A DNA stretch of 64,000 nucleotides from assembly GCF_030915445.1 (NCBI RefSeq), contig NZ_CP133264.1, positions 1,674,001 to 1,738,000 on the forward strand. The letters are read 5' to 3'. Origin of the DNA: Clostridium sp. OS1-26 (GTDB lineage Bacteria; Bacillota; Clostridia; Clostridiales; Clostridiaceae). Each line of letters begins with the position of its first letter. The first letter of the stretch is position 1. Both the position numbers and the translations under genes were made by a program. Positions 1 to 7,906 of this stretch are shown here, one piece after another. A model generated the notes under the pieces. It was not told the origin of the DNA, ran no database searches, and saw only the letters and a list, made by a program, of their open reading frames with translations.

Positions 1-454
1 CGTCTCTATATTTTCCATTGTGTGGTTCTATGTTACATGCTACGCTTAAATTATTGTAAGCTTCATTATACCAGCCTTTTCTTAGATTAAGCAGCCCCAT
101 AAGATAATTCCACTCAGCATCTCTAGTTGTAATTCTACTTAGATTTTCTTCTGCGTATCTGAGATTACCATTCTGGATAGCCATTTCAATAGAGCGATAC
201 ATATCAGAGTTATTTTGATTATTATATGTATTATTTCCATAGCTAGAAGTAGAATAGGAATCATTAGAAGAATTTTTCATTAGATAATCATAAGCTTCAT
301 TAAGTTCTTTCATCTTATCTTCAGCCAATTCTCTTAATGGGTTGTTGCCATATTGATCTGGATGATATTTTTTAGCTAATTCTCTATAGGCTCTTTTTAT
401 TTCATCTTTTGAAGCATTTTTACTTACTTCAAGTACTTCATACGGATTTCTCAT
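1..454 (-). CDS. J-domain (DnaJ-like) protein, C-terminal part beyond window
   Basis: Partial gene running off the left edge. The start is ATG at 454 with GGAGTG upstream. Residues 2 to about 65 form a J domain: [13 protein letters not shown], then the HPD signature in KYHPDQ, which in this family stimulates Hsp70 (DnaK) ATPase. A Ser/Asn-rich linker follows, then repeated helical segments ([20 protein letters not shown]) that look like tetratricopeptide repeats. There is no Gly/Phe region or Cys-rich zinc domain in the visible part, so it is a specialised J-protein and not DnaJ itself. The first 17 bases overlap the 3' end of the upstream DUF5685 gene, so the two are probably translationally coupled. 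Confidence 0.85.
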   Translation of the reverse strand, partial: MRNPYEVLEVSKNASKDEIKRAYRELAKKYHPDQYGNNPLRELAEDKMKELNEAYDYLMKNSSNDSYSTSSYGNNTYNNQNNSDMYRSIEMAIQNGNLRYAEENLSRITTRDAEWNYLMGLLNLRKGWYNEAYNNLSVACNIEPHNGKYRD

Positions 455-1316
455 TATCGCAAACACTCCTTTTAAATACTTTATCCATTTTTTCCAAAAG
501 GCCATACTGTAGAATATTATATAATAGCTCTTTATTTTTTTTCAAAGGCAACTTACTTAAAAAATATGCACATTGTGAAGCACAAGTACCTAGTATAAAG
601 TCTATTCTGTTTTCTGCTTTCTTTGAAAACTCTTCAAAAGAAAGGTTATCTTCATTGAAGCAAGAATTTATGACATTAAATTTATTGTTTAACATATCTT
701 TCTCTAAATCATCCCAAGCATCAATTATATATATCCATTTTCCAAGATTGTAGCCAAGCCAATATAAGGAATCTTTATTTTCACCATTTTTATAGGAAGA
801 TATAATAAAACCAGTAAGCTCAGCAAAGGGATGTGAGATGCTATCAATTGATTTACCTTTAGGATTTTTTTCTATGCTATATAGTGTATTTAACATGTTT
901 TCTATATATAAAAGGTGTCGTTTTAAGTTAACAGGAATTTTTTTTAAATATCCTTTAAAGAATAAAGAAAAAAGTCTACTTTTAACAGAGTTATCATCAT
1001 TTACATTATCTAAAAGCTTATAATAACTTAAAATTACATTGCAAAATGCAGCATAGCTTAAATAATCATTATCTTTAAGAATAATTTTTTTCTTAAGTGG
1101 ATGTATGGCACATCTTTGTTTTGTATAAGTTGATTTGCTATTATCTAGAGAATCTAGTAGTATAGCCAGGAAAGTCATATCGTAATTAAGAGCTGCTCTA
1201 GGAATGTTTCCTATATTTGTTTTTATAGATTTACACAAACCGCAGTAGTAAGATTTAAATTTTTCATAGTCTTTAATTTTCAGCTCCATTTTACAGGGAG
1301 TAACGTAACCAAACAT
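438..1316 (-). CDS. DUF5685 family protein
   Basis: 292 residues beginning [20 protein letters not shown] with the early Cys pair YYCGLCK typical of DUF5685 proteins as I recall them. It is predicted all-helical with no signal peptide. An acidic stretch DAWDDLEKD near residue 200 resembles the metal-binding DDxxD of isoprenoid-synthase-like helical folds; that resemblance is my inference, not a known activity. GGAG lies 8 bases before the ATG. It sits between a CYTH protein and a J-domain protein on the same strand and overlaps the latter by 17 bases. The substrate and function are unknown. Confidence 0.75.
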   Translation of the reverse strand: MFGYVTPCKMELKIKDYEKFKSYYCGLCKSIKTNIGNIPRAALNYDMTFLAILLDSLDNSKSTYTKQRCAIHPLKKKIILKDNDYLSYAAFCNVILSYYKLLDNVNDDNSVKSRLFSLFFKGYLKKIPVNLKRHLLYIENMLNTLYSIEKNPKGKSIDSISHPFAELTGFIISSYKNGENKDSLYWLGYNLGKWIYIIDAWDDLEKDMLNNKFNVINSCFNEDNLSFEEFSKKAENRIDFILGTCASQCAYFLSKLPLKKNKELLYNILQYGLLEKMDKVFKRSVCDNEKSV

Positions 1317-1349
1317 ATAAATTCTCCATTTCTAATAAAGAAGCATTAG

Positions 1350-1910
1350 CTAAAGTCCAGGCTCGCAATTAATTGAATAATTGCCTTCTTTTAATATTTC
1401 AAATATGGTTTTAGAGGTAGTATCCTTAATTGTATATCCTAGCAAGTTAACTATCTCTTCAAGTTCAGTATCGTCACTAGTTTCAAATTCTATGTAAGGA
1501 AAAGGACAAAATGATTTCTCGTTTATATCAATTTCAATTAATGTATTTTTATATTTATAGCTTTCTCTATATTTTTTTACAGATTGCACAAGATTTAAGC
1601 CCAATGATCTAAATATATTTTCTCCAGCTTTAGAATCCAGTATTTCTGTTTCATTTTCCTCCATAATTTTGTATTTGTCTTGGCTTAGTAATTTTTTTGT
1701 AGTCATATAATAATGATTTCGACTATTAATTAAATCCTCTACCATTCTTATTCTGGCATATCCCTTATTGTTTAATAACCTTTTATCTTCAAAATCATAT
1801 ATATTGTTAATCTGATTTTCTTGTTTCACTTTAATCGCATTTATTTGCATAAGCTTAGCTCTTATTTGATCTACATTGATGTTAATTATTCTTGTTTCAA
1901 ATTCTTTCAA
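1350..1910 (-). CDS. CYTH domain (triphosphate tunnel metalloenzyme) protein
   Basis: The N-terminus carries the CYTH signature ExExR (KEFETRI), followed by YARIRMVE and paired basic and acidic strands (YYMTTKKLL, LIEIDI, YIEFET), as in class IV adenylate cyclase / thiamine-triphosphatase-like tunnel enzymes that hydrolyse triphosphates with a divalent metal. An in-frame ATG at 1940 exists, but TTG at 1910 is preferred: AGAGGTG lies just upstream and it places the ExExR motif at residues 3-7, as is usual. The product is about 186 residues. Substrate unknown. First gene of the minus-strand CYTH-DUF5685-J-protein group. Confidence 0.75.
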   Translation of the reverse strand: MKEFETRIININVDQIRAKLMQINAIKVKQENQINNIYDFEDKRLLNNKGYARIRMVEDLINSRNHYYMTTKKLLSQDKYKIMEENETEILDSKAGENIFRSLGLNLVQSVKKYRESYKYKNTLIEIDINEKSFCPFPYIEFETSDDTELEEIVNLLGYTIKDTTSKTIFEILKEGNYSINCEPGL

Positions 1911-2070
1911 GGTAACACCTCTTTTGTTGTAATATATCATTAATTTGAATTATATCATAAGTTATTTGGTATATGTATAAATTTCTCAATGGACATTGTA
2001 CATTTAACTACTGTTTTACAAAGAAATCATATAAAGTAAATATAATCCTTCCTTTCTTGTAGAACCTTTG

Positions 2071-2099
2071 TTGAAATTTAAGGAATATTAAGGTAATAT
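2071..2099 (+). promoter_or_regulatory. candidate sigma-A promoter of the agrA-like gene
   Basis: TTGAAA at 2071-2076, a 17-base spacer, and TAATAT at 2094-2099, about 35 bases before the GTG start. A second TATAAT lies at 2113-2118 but lacks a good -35 box. Inferred from consensus only. Confidence 0.4.
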
Positions 2100-2132
2100 A
2101 CATATATTATGGTATAATAGGGAGGATTTCTT

Positions 2133-2861
2133 GTGGTTAATATATTAGTAGTTGAGGATGATAGTAAGCAGCGAGAAAATATTGTAAAAATGATACAGGG
2201 AGTAGATGGAGATTTAAATGTATACGAAGCAGAATCTAAAGAGCAAGCTATAAAAACTTTACAGGAAACTTATATAAATTTCTTTTATATTGATATTTCA
2301 TTAAAAAACTCTTCTGGTTTGGAGTTAGCCTTTGAAATTAGAAAAATGGGAAAATATAAGTTTAACTGGATAGTTTTTATAACTACCCATATTCAATATA
2401 TGCTTCAAGCCTTTAAAGAAATTCACTGCTATGATTATATAATAAAGCCTTATGACAAAGACGAAGTAATAAAAATGACTAAAGAGCTTATTGAAGGAAG
2501 TCACATACATAGGGAACAAGAAAAAAAAGACAAGCATGTAATTTTTGATTTGAAAAATGGTATTAACATTAAGTTAAATGTGGATGAAATCATTTTTATT
2601 GAGATAAATCTTAGAATAATGACTGTTCATACCCAAAATGGTAATTATGAAGTGAAAAAGCTTTCACTAAACAAAGCCCTAAAAATTATTAATTGTGATA
2701 ACATAGTTCAAAGTCATAAATCTTTTGTAATAAATACGAATCATATTAAGAAAATTGAAAGTATTTCTAGTAAGCTATGGAAAATTAATTTTAGTAATTG
2801 TAAAGAAAAGGCTTTTTTAAGTTATAAGTTTAAAGATGTTATAATGGAAAGATTTAAATAG
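2133..2861 (+). CDS. agrA: AgrA-type LytTR response regulator
   Basis: 242 residues. The receiver domain spans about 1-125, with acidic pocket EDD (8-10), phospho-acceptor D54 in FFYID and the conserved Lys in KPYD. A LytTR DNA-binding domain follows (about 137-240: ISFIEINLR-like strand, SHKSFVINTNHIKKIE). AgrA-type regulators bind direct repeats upstream of the peptide-signal genes. Start is GTG with GGGAGG 6-8 bases upstream. It lies 42 bases before the sensor-kinase gene, so regulator precedes kinase, the reverse of staphylococcal agr. Likely cytoplasmic and activated by the adjacent kinase. Confidence 0.88.
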   Translation: MVNILVVEDDSKQRENIVKMIQGVDGDLNVYEAESKEQAIKTLQETYINFFYIDISLKNSSGLELAFEIRKMGKYKFNWIVFITTHIQYMLQAFKEIHCYDYIIKPYDKDEVIKMTKELIEGSHIHREQEKKDKHVIFDLKNGINIKLNVDEIIFIEINLRIMTVHTQNGNYEVKKLSLNKALKIINCDNIVQSHKSFVINTNHIKKIESISSKLWKINFSNCKEKAFLSYKFKDVIMERFK

Positions 2862-2903
2862 AAGCTTAGGCTAATATGCTTTTAGCAAACTATAGGGGGA
2901 GAT

Positions 2904-4163
2904 ATGGTGGATATGCTAAAGAGCTTTAGTGTTACATTCATTGAGCTAAGTTCTTTTATGATTTTGTGGTCTAAATTCAGTTTGAAAAAAGAAAAAGTTA
3001 TTATAAAAAATTTTGTTATAGTATTTATTACATCAGCTGTAGTAGCTGCTGCTTATTCTATAAATAATTATTACAGTATGATTTGTAATTATATAGTTAT
3101 ATTGTGTTTAATTTCATTTTTTCATGACAATAATTTTATTAAATCACTAATAGAAGTTTGCATAAATACATTATTACTAATGATTTCACAATTAATAACA
3201 ATGTATCTAATAAAAATTTTTTTTCCTAACTGGGATATGGAATCCTTCACATTTAGCTTAAGTATAGCAGTTACGATATTTATTTTAGCTGTAATTATAT
3301 ATTACTTTGCACCAGACAAAAATATATATAGGACAATAGAATTGAATTCAAAAATACTATATTACATTGTAATAAACTTTATTGGATATATATTAATTTG
3401 CAAAATAATTTGGGAGTATAACGAAAAACTGATTTTAAATAATATAATTGTATTTATTGTAATGTTAATAGCAATATTTATTTTAAATTTATTTTTGTGT
3501 TATCACATTGTAAAAATAAATGAAGAGAAAAAACTTATAGAGTTACATAATAGATATAATCCTATTATTGAAAATATCATAGAAGAAATTAGAAGAAAGC
3601 AGCATGAATTCAAAAATCATCTAAATACTATAAATGGAATAGTACAGGTATCAAAAGAAGAAGAATTAAAAAATAGTTTAATAACTTATATAAGATCATT
3701 AAATAATTCTGTTAAAAGTATTGAGGATATTATATATATAGATAGCTTAGTATTAAGGGCTATAATATTTAGTAAATGTTATGAGGCAGAAATGAAAAAT
3801 ATAAAACTTTCATGGTCTATAAGTAATGATTTAGAAAAATGGAATGTAAAGGATTATGAACTCTCTGAAATATTAACTAACCTTTTAAATAATGCTTTTG
3901 AAGCAGCAAATAACAGCACAGATAGAATTGTAACATTAAACATATTTAAAGATGAAAATAAAAACATTATAGAAGTAAAAAATAGTGGGCAACTAATAAA
4001 GATAGAAAATATAAAAAAAATATTTAATAGAGGTTTTTCAACTAAAGAAGGGAAAAATAGAGGATATGGACTATATAATGTAAAAAAAATAGCTGAATCT
4101 AATGGTGGTAAAATTCAACTATTTTTTGATAATTCTTATATATGTTTTAAAGTATTAATCTAA
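2904..4163 (+). CDS. agrC: AgrC-type sensor histidine kinase (HPK10 family)
   Basis: 419 residues with about six N-terminal membrane segments (to about residue 205), a short linker, then a GHKL kinase domain. H234 in KQHEFKNHLN is the predicted phospho-histidine; the N box is LTNLLNNAFEAA and the G box is GYGLYNVKKI. This layout is characteristic of AgrC/FsrC/ComD-like receptors for secreted cyclic peptides. The start is ATG at 2904 behind AGGGGGAG. Its stop overlaps the stop of the oppositely oriented agrD by 9 bases. Partner of the upstream LytTR regulator. Confidence 0.87.
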   Translation: MVDMLKSFSVTFIELSSFMILWSKFSLKKEKVIIKNFVIVFITSAVVAAAYSINNYYSMICNYIVILCLISFFHDNNFIKSLIEVCINTLLLMISQLITMYLIKIFFPNWDMESFTFSLSIAVTIFILAVIIYYFAPDKNIYRTIELNSKILYYIVINFIGYILICKIIWEYNEKLILNNIIVFIVMLIAIFILNLFLCYHIVKINEEKKLIELHNRYNPIIENIIEEIRRKQHEFKNHLNTINGIVQVSKEEELKNSLITYIRSLNNSVKSIEDIIYIDSLVLRAIIFSKCYEAEMKNIKLSWSISNDLEKWNVKDYELSEILTNLLNNAFEAANNSTDRIVTLNIFKDENKNIIEVKNSGQLIKIENIKKIFNRGFSTKEGKNRGYGLYNVKKIAESNGGKIQLFFDNSYICFKVLI

Positions 4164-4292
4164 AAAACTTTTTGGAGGTATTGGTTCGCCTATAAATACA
4201 AATGAATTAGTTTTAAGTAATAAGCTTGAAAAACTAATCAAGTATAATCCTAAGGTGTTTAAAAATAATTTTGAAGGCCTTTTAAGTCTCAT
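4155..4292 (-). CDS. agrD: AgrD-like autoinducing peptide precursor with Ser in place of Cys
   Basis: A 45-residue ORF found by reading the strand directly downstream of agrB; its ATG overlaps the agrB stop as ATGA. Three-part AgrD layout: basic, amphipathic N-terminus (MRLKRPSKLFLNTLGLYLIS), a short variable core SFVFI (30-34), and an acidic, proline-rich tail GEPIPPKSFLD that matches the conserved GEPxxP-type AgrD tail. The peptide has no cysteine at all. If processed like other AgrDs, Ser30 to Ile34 would form a five-residue lactone instead of a thiolactone. Serine lactones are known in Enterococcus GBAP and Staphylococcus intermedius. It is too small for routine gene calling, but position, overlap and tail make it credible. 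Confidence 0.8.
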   Translation of the reverse strand: MRLKRPSKLFLNTLGLYLISFSSLLLKTNSFVFIGEPIPPKSFLD

Positions 4293-4861
4293 ACTGATAC
4301 TCCTTTCCTAATATGTATTAATTGAAGTATTTGTAGCAAAATTGTTAGGAAACCACAGTTTAAGTATCCTGTATCGTTTGTAATAAATAATAAAATAGTT
4401 ATCCAAAGTGTAATAAAGAAGGTGGAGATAAGTTTTAAATGCCATCTTCTTTTCTTATTTTTAATTGGTCGTTTTCTATTGGGGCAAGGTGTTCTAACGT
4501 AGATTATTATAATGCTTACAAAAGATGTAGCATAATAAATTAAAATATTTAGCCTAGGTAGTATAGGCGCTATCAGTGAAGTAATTAAAAAAAACAAGGT
4601 TGTCCACAACAAACACTTTATTGTAGTATCTGCATGATAACCACCTGAAAAAATTCTTATAGAAAATAAAATTATCATTGAAAACAAGAAGTAATTTATT
4701 TTACCAAGTAATAAAAATAGTATTGTTAACACTATTATCTTAAAGGTTTCATTTAAGATAGTCTGAAGAGAATAGTTTATTTTTTCTAAATCATTATTAT
4801 TTTTAATATCACTATTATTTTCTATATAAGAGGTTAGTTTGTATGATAGGCTTTTTAACAT
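4289..4861 (-). CDS. agrB: AgrB-type peptide-processing membrane protease
   Basis: 190 residues, with an N-terminal amphipathic part then four to six membrane segments. AgrB cleaves the AgrD tail and forms the (thio)lactone. The catalytic pair is present: H76 and C83, seven residues apart in GGYHADTTIKC, the same spacing as His77/Cys84 of S. aureus AgrB. The basic motif CPNRKRPIKNKKRR is the usual cytoplasmic loop. Length is normal for the family. It is followed by agrD with a 4-base overlap, so both are made from one transcript reading away from the divergent secreted-protein gene at 5137. Confidence 0.9.
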   Translation of the reverse strand: MLKSLSYKLTSYIENNSDIKNNNDLEKINYSLQTILNETFKIIVLTILFLLLGKINYFLFSMIILFSIRIFSGGYHADTTIKCLLWTTLFFLITSLIAPILPRLNILIYYATSFVSIIIIYVRTPCPNRKRPIKNKKRRWHLKLISTFFITLWITILLFITNDTGYLNCGFLTILLQILQLIHIRKGVSV

Positions 4862-4938
4862 GTTTAATCCACCTTACTTTGTAGTTTTCTAGTACGAAAA
4901 ATATCACATAAAAGTAGAAATGTAAATATAAATGACAT

Positions 4939-5012
4939 AAGAGGGAAAAAAATGAGCATGAAAAGAATCTATACACGAAAACATTCTTTTTATGCTCGAA
5001 TTTTTTCCTCTT
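4939..5012. repeat. long inverted repeat in the agrB / secreted-protein divergent promoter region
   Basis: Two 30-base arms (4939-4968 and 4983-5012) match at 25 of 30 positions around a 14-base spacer; the arms read AAGAGGGAAAA... and ...TTTTTTCCTCTT. It lies between the divergent starts of agrB (4861) and the secreted-protein gene (5137). It could be a regulator-binding dyad or a hairpin in a transcript leader. It has the U-rich side of a terminator on only one strand and is not next to a gene end. Confidence 0.7.
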
Positions 5013-5136
5013 GTGCGTTTTGTGTTGAGTTTACTTTTTTAGGATATAAAATGTATATTGTAAGGATTATTCAAACTTAGATTTAGCTAGGTAATATTTA
5101 AGTTTAAAAAAGAACTAATGAGAGGTGGAATTTATT

Positions 5137-5871
5137 ATGACAAGTAAAAAACTAATTCAGAACATTGCCCTCGCAATAACAATTACAACTGCAGGAAGTA
5201 TTTTCTTGCCCAATTTAGTAAGTGCAAAGTCTTTGGACAACCCTAAGCAAGTAAAGATTGAAACTACATCAATAACAGATGTTATTAAAAACAATCAAAG
5301 TCTTGATAGTAAAATAAGTCAAGATTTAATAAATAAGGCGACACCATTTATTAAAACAACACAAAGCCAATTTTATCTTTCAGAAGAAGGTTATTCTTAT
5401 CTTAATTTAACTGAAAGAAAAATTGTTTTAGATTACATTAATAACAGTAATATGGCTTTAAAAGATGCTTCTAAGACAGGAAATTTGAATAAAAAAGGAA
5501 ATACTTTTGAGCAATCAATAAATGAACCTAATAGTTCTTCAAATACGAGAGCTATAGCTGTTAGAAGTATGTCAGCACAATATGCTAATGTGACTTATAC
5601 TTGGTGGGGAGCTCAAATATATTTTTCACATCAGGCTGTAAGTGATTTAAATGATTTTTTTACAATTAGTGGAATTACAACTGGAGCTGCTGCTGCTTCT
5701 GGGATTGGAGAATTTTTAGCTAAACAAGGAATAAAAATATCTGGTAAGTTTTTAGGACCAATTTCTTTATATGGAACTGGAGTTGCTTGGGCAATGAGTA
5801 AAGTTGACAATGGTAATGGTGTTTATTTAGATTGTATTCTTTATGTACCATGTAAAATAACTGCAGCTTAA
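5137..5871 (+). CDS. secreted bacteriocin-like protein of unknown function
   Basis: 244 residues. A Sec signal peptide (basic MTSKK, hydrophobic core, cleavage near LVSA-KS about residue 30) precedes a polar pro-region and a C-terminal domain of about 95 residues. That domain has a TWWGAQIYFS motif, Gly/Ala-rich segments (TTGAAAASGIG) that could enter membranes, and GNGVYLDC...PC at the end with two cysteines. Small secreted proteins of this shape in Firmicutes are often annotated as bacteriocin-like, but no activity is known for this one. ATG 5137 is preferred over GTG 5125 because AGAGGTGG (5121-5128) overlaps the latter. Position next to agrBD suggests quorum control. Confidence 0.7.
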   Translation: MTSKKLIQNIALAITITTAGSIFLPNLVSAKSLDNPKQVKIETTSITDVIKNNQSLDSKISQDLINKATPFIKTTQSQFYLSEEGYSYLNLTERKIVLDYINNSNMALKDASKTGNLNKKGNTFEQSINEPNSSSNTRAIAVRSMSAQYANVTYTWWGAQIYFSHQAVSDLNDFFTISGITTGAAAASGIGEFLAKQGIKISGKFLGPISLYGTGVAWAMSKVDNGNGVYLDCILYVPCKITAA

Positions 5872-6223
5872 AAATAAACATGATTGTTGGTTTTGAGTGG
5901 AGTTAAATGCCTAAATAATTTGTGCAGTGATTATGGACAAACCTCATTTTAAACTTAGAAGCTATTATTCAGGGCCCTAGTGCCACTTATCTCAAACTTT
6001 AAGGAAAGCAGAGAGCCAAACTTTGTTTGGTGCGAATCGCTTTTACAGAGTGCGTTATGGTGTTAGTTATGGTAAATATTGAATAAAACATTATAAATAA
6101 TGGGAGTAGAATTACTTGATTTTACTCCCATTATTGAAGAACAAAATTTGATTTCTAATTTATTAAATTATAATATAGTATTATCATGATTTATTAAATT
6201 AATTTGAAAAGGAGTTAAGTACT
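5872..6223. other. 352-base gap: repeat fragment and hairpin
   Basis: No ORF is supported. About 6013-6052 is a fragment related to the element at 20148-20366 (it shares a GCAGAGAGCCAAA...GTGCGAATC block in reverse orientation). A 13-bp perfect stem (6096-6108 with 6123-6135, loop 14) centres on TGGGAGTA/TACTCCCA; no U-run follows, so it is an mRNA hairpin more than a classical terminator. Confidence 0.5.
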
Positions 6224-6559
6224 ATGGCTTTTTATATAGCAGTTATTATTTTATCATTATTTATACCATGCAATTTAATAGGTCTTTATTATTTCTCAAA
6301 ACAAGAATACAATAATTATTTTGTAAGTTTATTATTAAATAAAGATAAACTAGAATTACTTAAATCAGGAGAAATAAATCAAAAAAATTACAGAAAAATT
6401 AAGTTTATATTAAATGTTCAAACTATATTATTAATATTATTATCAATGATATTTATTTATATTTTTAAATCATACAATATAACTATTAGATATATTATAA
6501 TTATTCTAGCATTTATGGACAGATTTATTTCAAATAAGCTTATTGAAAAAATACTATAA
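6224..6559 (+). CDS. small membrane protein, possible immunity protein
   Basis: 111 residues with three predicted membrane segments (about 2-24, 62-84, 88-105) and a charged loop between the first two. I recognise no family. It follows the secreted bacteriocin-like gene on the same strand, with GGAG upstream of the ATG and a strong terminator downstream (6678). Small multi-span proteins next to bacteriocin genes often protect the producer, so an immunity role is plausible, but this is inference from position and shape only. Confidence 0.55.
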   Translation: MAFYIAVIILSLFIPCNLIGLYYFSKQEYNNYFVSLLLNKDKLELLKSGEINQKNYRKIKFILNVQTILLILLSMIFIYIFKSYNITIRYIIIILAFMDRFISNKLIEKIL

Positions 6560-6677
6560 GCAAAGAGAAATTATAAAAATTTATAATGGCACCTATAGTT
6601 ATCATAATAATCTCTCGTATTTTATAAAATTTGACTATGATATTTTTAGGGTTTTGATTCATATTTAAATCCTAGAC

Positions 6678-6719
6678 AAAAAGCATAAGCTGTATTCAAT
6701 ACGACTTATGCTTTTTTTT
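6678..6719 (+). terminator. intrinsic terminator
   Basis: Stem AAAAAGCATAAG / CTTATGCTTTTT with a small inner loop, followed by T8. It ends the secreted-protein / membrane-protein unit. Confidence 0.85.
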
Positions 6720-6835
6720 CTTGCAGAAAGGCAATAATTTAGAATAGCAGTCCATATAAATAAGGTTGTTTGATAAATAGAATACAGGTTATAATTATAG
6801 CTAAGGTTTACTATGGATAAAGGAGAGAACAGAAC

Positions 6836-7873
6836 TTGGAATATATAAAAGAAATATATATAAACGAAGCTATAATTCATATATTAGATAATAATGCTGA
6901 TGAGCCTGTTCTAAATGAATATACTCTACAACTTAATGAGGAGATATATGGATTTTTATTAAAACATATAGAAAAATGTTTAAAAGATGAAGAGTTAAAA
7001 TATGCAATCTTTAATGAAGAAAGAAATATAGTAAAAGAGGTATCGCAAGAATACTTAAATGGAGCGAATAGCATTGTAGAAGTGTCAAAGGAACTAGCAA
7101 GGCAGCTGTTTATCCTAATGAAAGCCGATGGCAATATACCTTGCTGCGATTTGGTCATAATATCTATATCTACAGAATATGGACCTATGCTAGCAATATT
7201 AAAGATGGATTACATAAAAAACTATACTCATTCCGTAGACTTTGTAGACAATAAAATAGGTATAAATATTGTACCAGAGTTGACGGGCCTTCCTATAAGT
7301 GCTCAAAAGATACAAAAATGTGCATTTATAAAATCTATAAGAGAAGATCAAGGATTTAATTTAATGGTAATAGATAAACAAAGCAAGAGCAAGGACAATG
7401 AAGAGTATGGATCAAACTACTTTATAGGAAAATATCTCGGATGCACAGTTATAGATAACGAAAGAGATATTACTAAAACCTTCGTTAAGGCTGCTGAAGA
7501 ATGGACCAGAACTAGCTTTGAGGAAAATGCGGATACTGCAGAAATGATCAGAAGTTCTATAAAAAGAAAACTAAAAGAAGAAGATAGCATAGATATACAA
7601 TCACTGTCAGAAGATATGTTTGGAGATAACGCTGAAATACAGCAGAGCTTTAAGGAATACATATCTTCAAAAGGGGTAGGGGATCAGATAGATATAGATA
7701 AACAATGGGTAGAAAAAAAGCTTAAGAGAGTCAGGCTTAAAATAGATAAAGATATTGATGTTTATATAAATGAAGAAGCATATCATGATAATAGTAAGTT
7801 TGAAATACAAAGAGTTGGAGATGGAAGCATTAACATTGTTATAAAGCATGTTAAAAATTATATTGAAAAGTAA
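6836..7873 (+). CDS. nucleoid-associated protein, YejK/NdpA family
   Basis: 345 residues matching the 37-kDa nucleoid-associated protein family throughout: N-terminal YIKEIYINEAIIHILD, central SISTEYGPMLAILKMDYIKNY and the GINIVPELTGLP block. E. coli YejK is a nucleoid component of uncertain function. The start is TTG with AGGAGAG eight bases upstream. It appears monocistronic: terminators lie upstream (6678) and immediately downstream (shared with the convergent aldolase gene). Confidence 0.8.
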   Translation: MEYIKEIYINEAIIHILDNNADEPVLNEYTLQLNEEIYGFLLKHIEKCLKDEELKYAIFNEERNIVKEVSQEYLNGANSIVEVSKELARQLFILMKADGNIPCCDLVIISISTEYGPMLAILKMDYIKNYTHSVDFVDNKIGINIVPELTGLPISAQKIQKCAFIKSIREDQGFNLMVIDKQSKSKDNEEYGSNYFIGKYLGCTVIDNERDITKTFVKAAEEWTRTSFEENADTAEMIRSSIKRKLKEEDSIDIQSLSEDMFGDNAEIQQSFKEYISSKGVGDQIDIDKQWVEKKLKRVRLKIDKDIDVYINEEAYHDNSKFEIQRVGDGSINIVIKHVKNYIEK

Positions 7874-7906
7874 AAAAATGTGGCATTAAAAGCCACATTT
7901 TTTCTA
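7873..7906. terminator. bidirectional terminator
   Basis: AAATGTGGC (7877-7885) pairs with GCCACATTT (7892-7900), flanked by A-run and T-run. It serves the convergent yejK-like and fba genes. Confidence 0.85.

Noticed and set aside
409-1023. Plus-strand ORFs opposite the DUF5685 gene
   Set aside because: No ribosome sites and low-complexity hydrophobic translation; they are shadows of the minus-strand gene.
4939-5012. Bidirectional terminator
   Set aside because: The neighbouring genes diverge from this point, so there is no transcript end to terminate; a regulatory dyad or leader hairpin is more likely.
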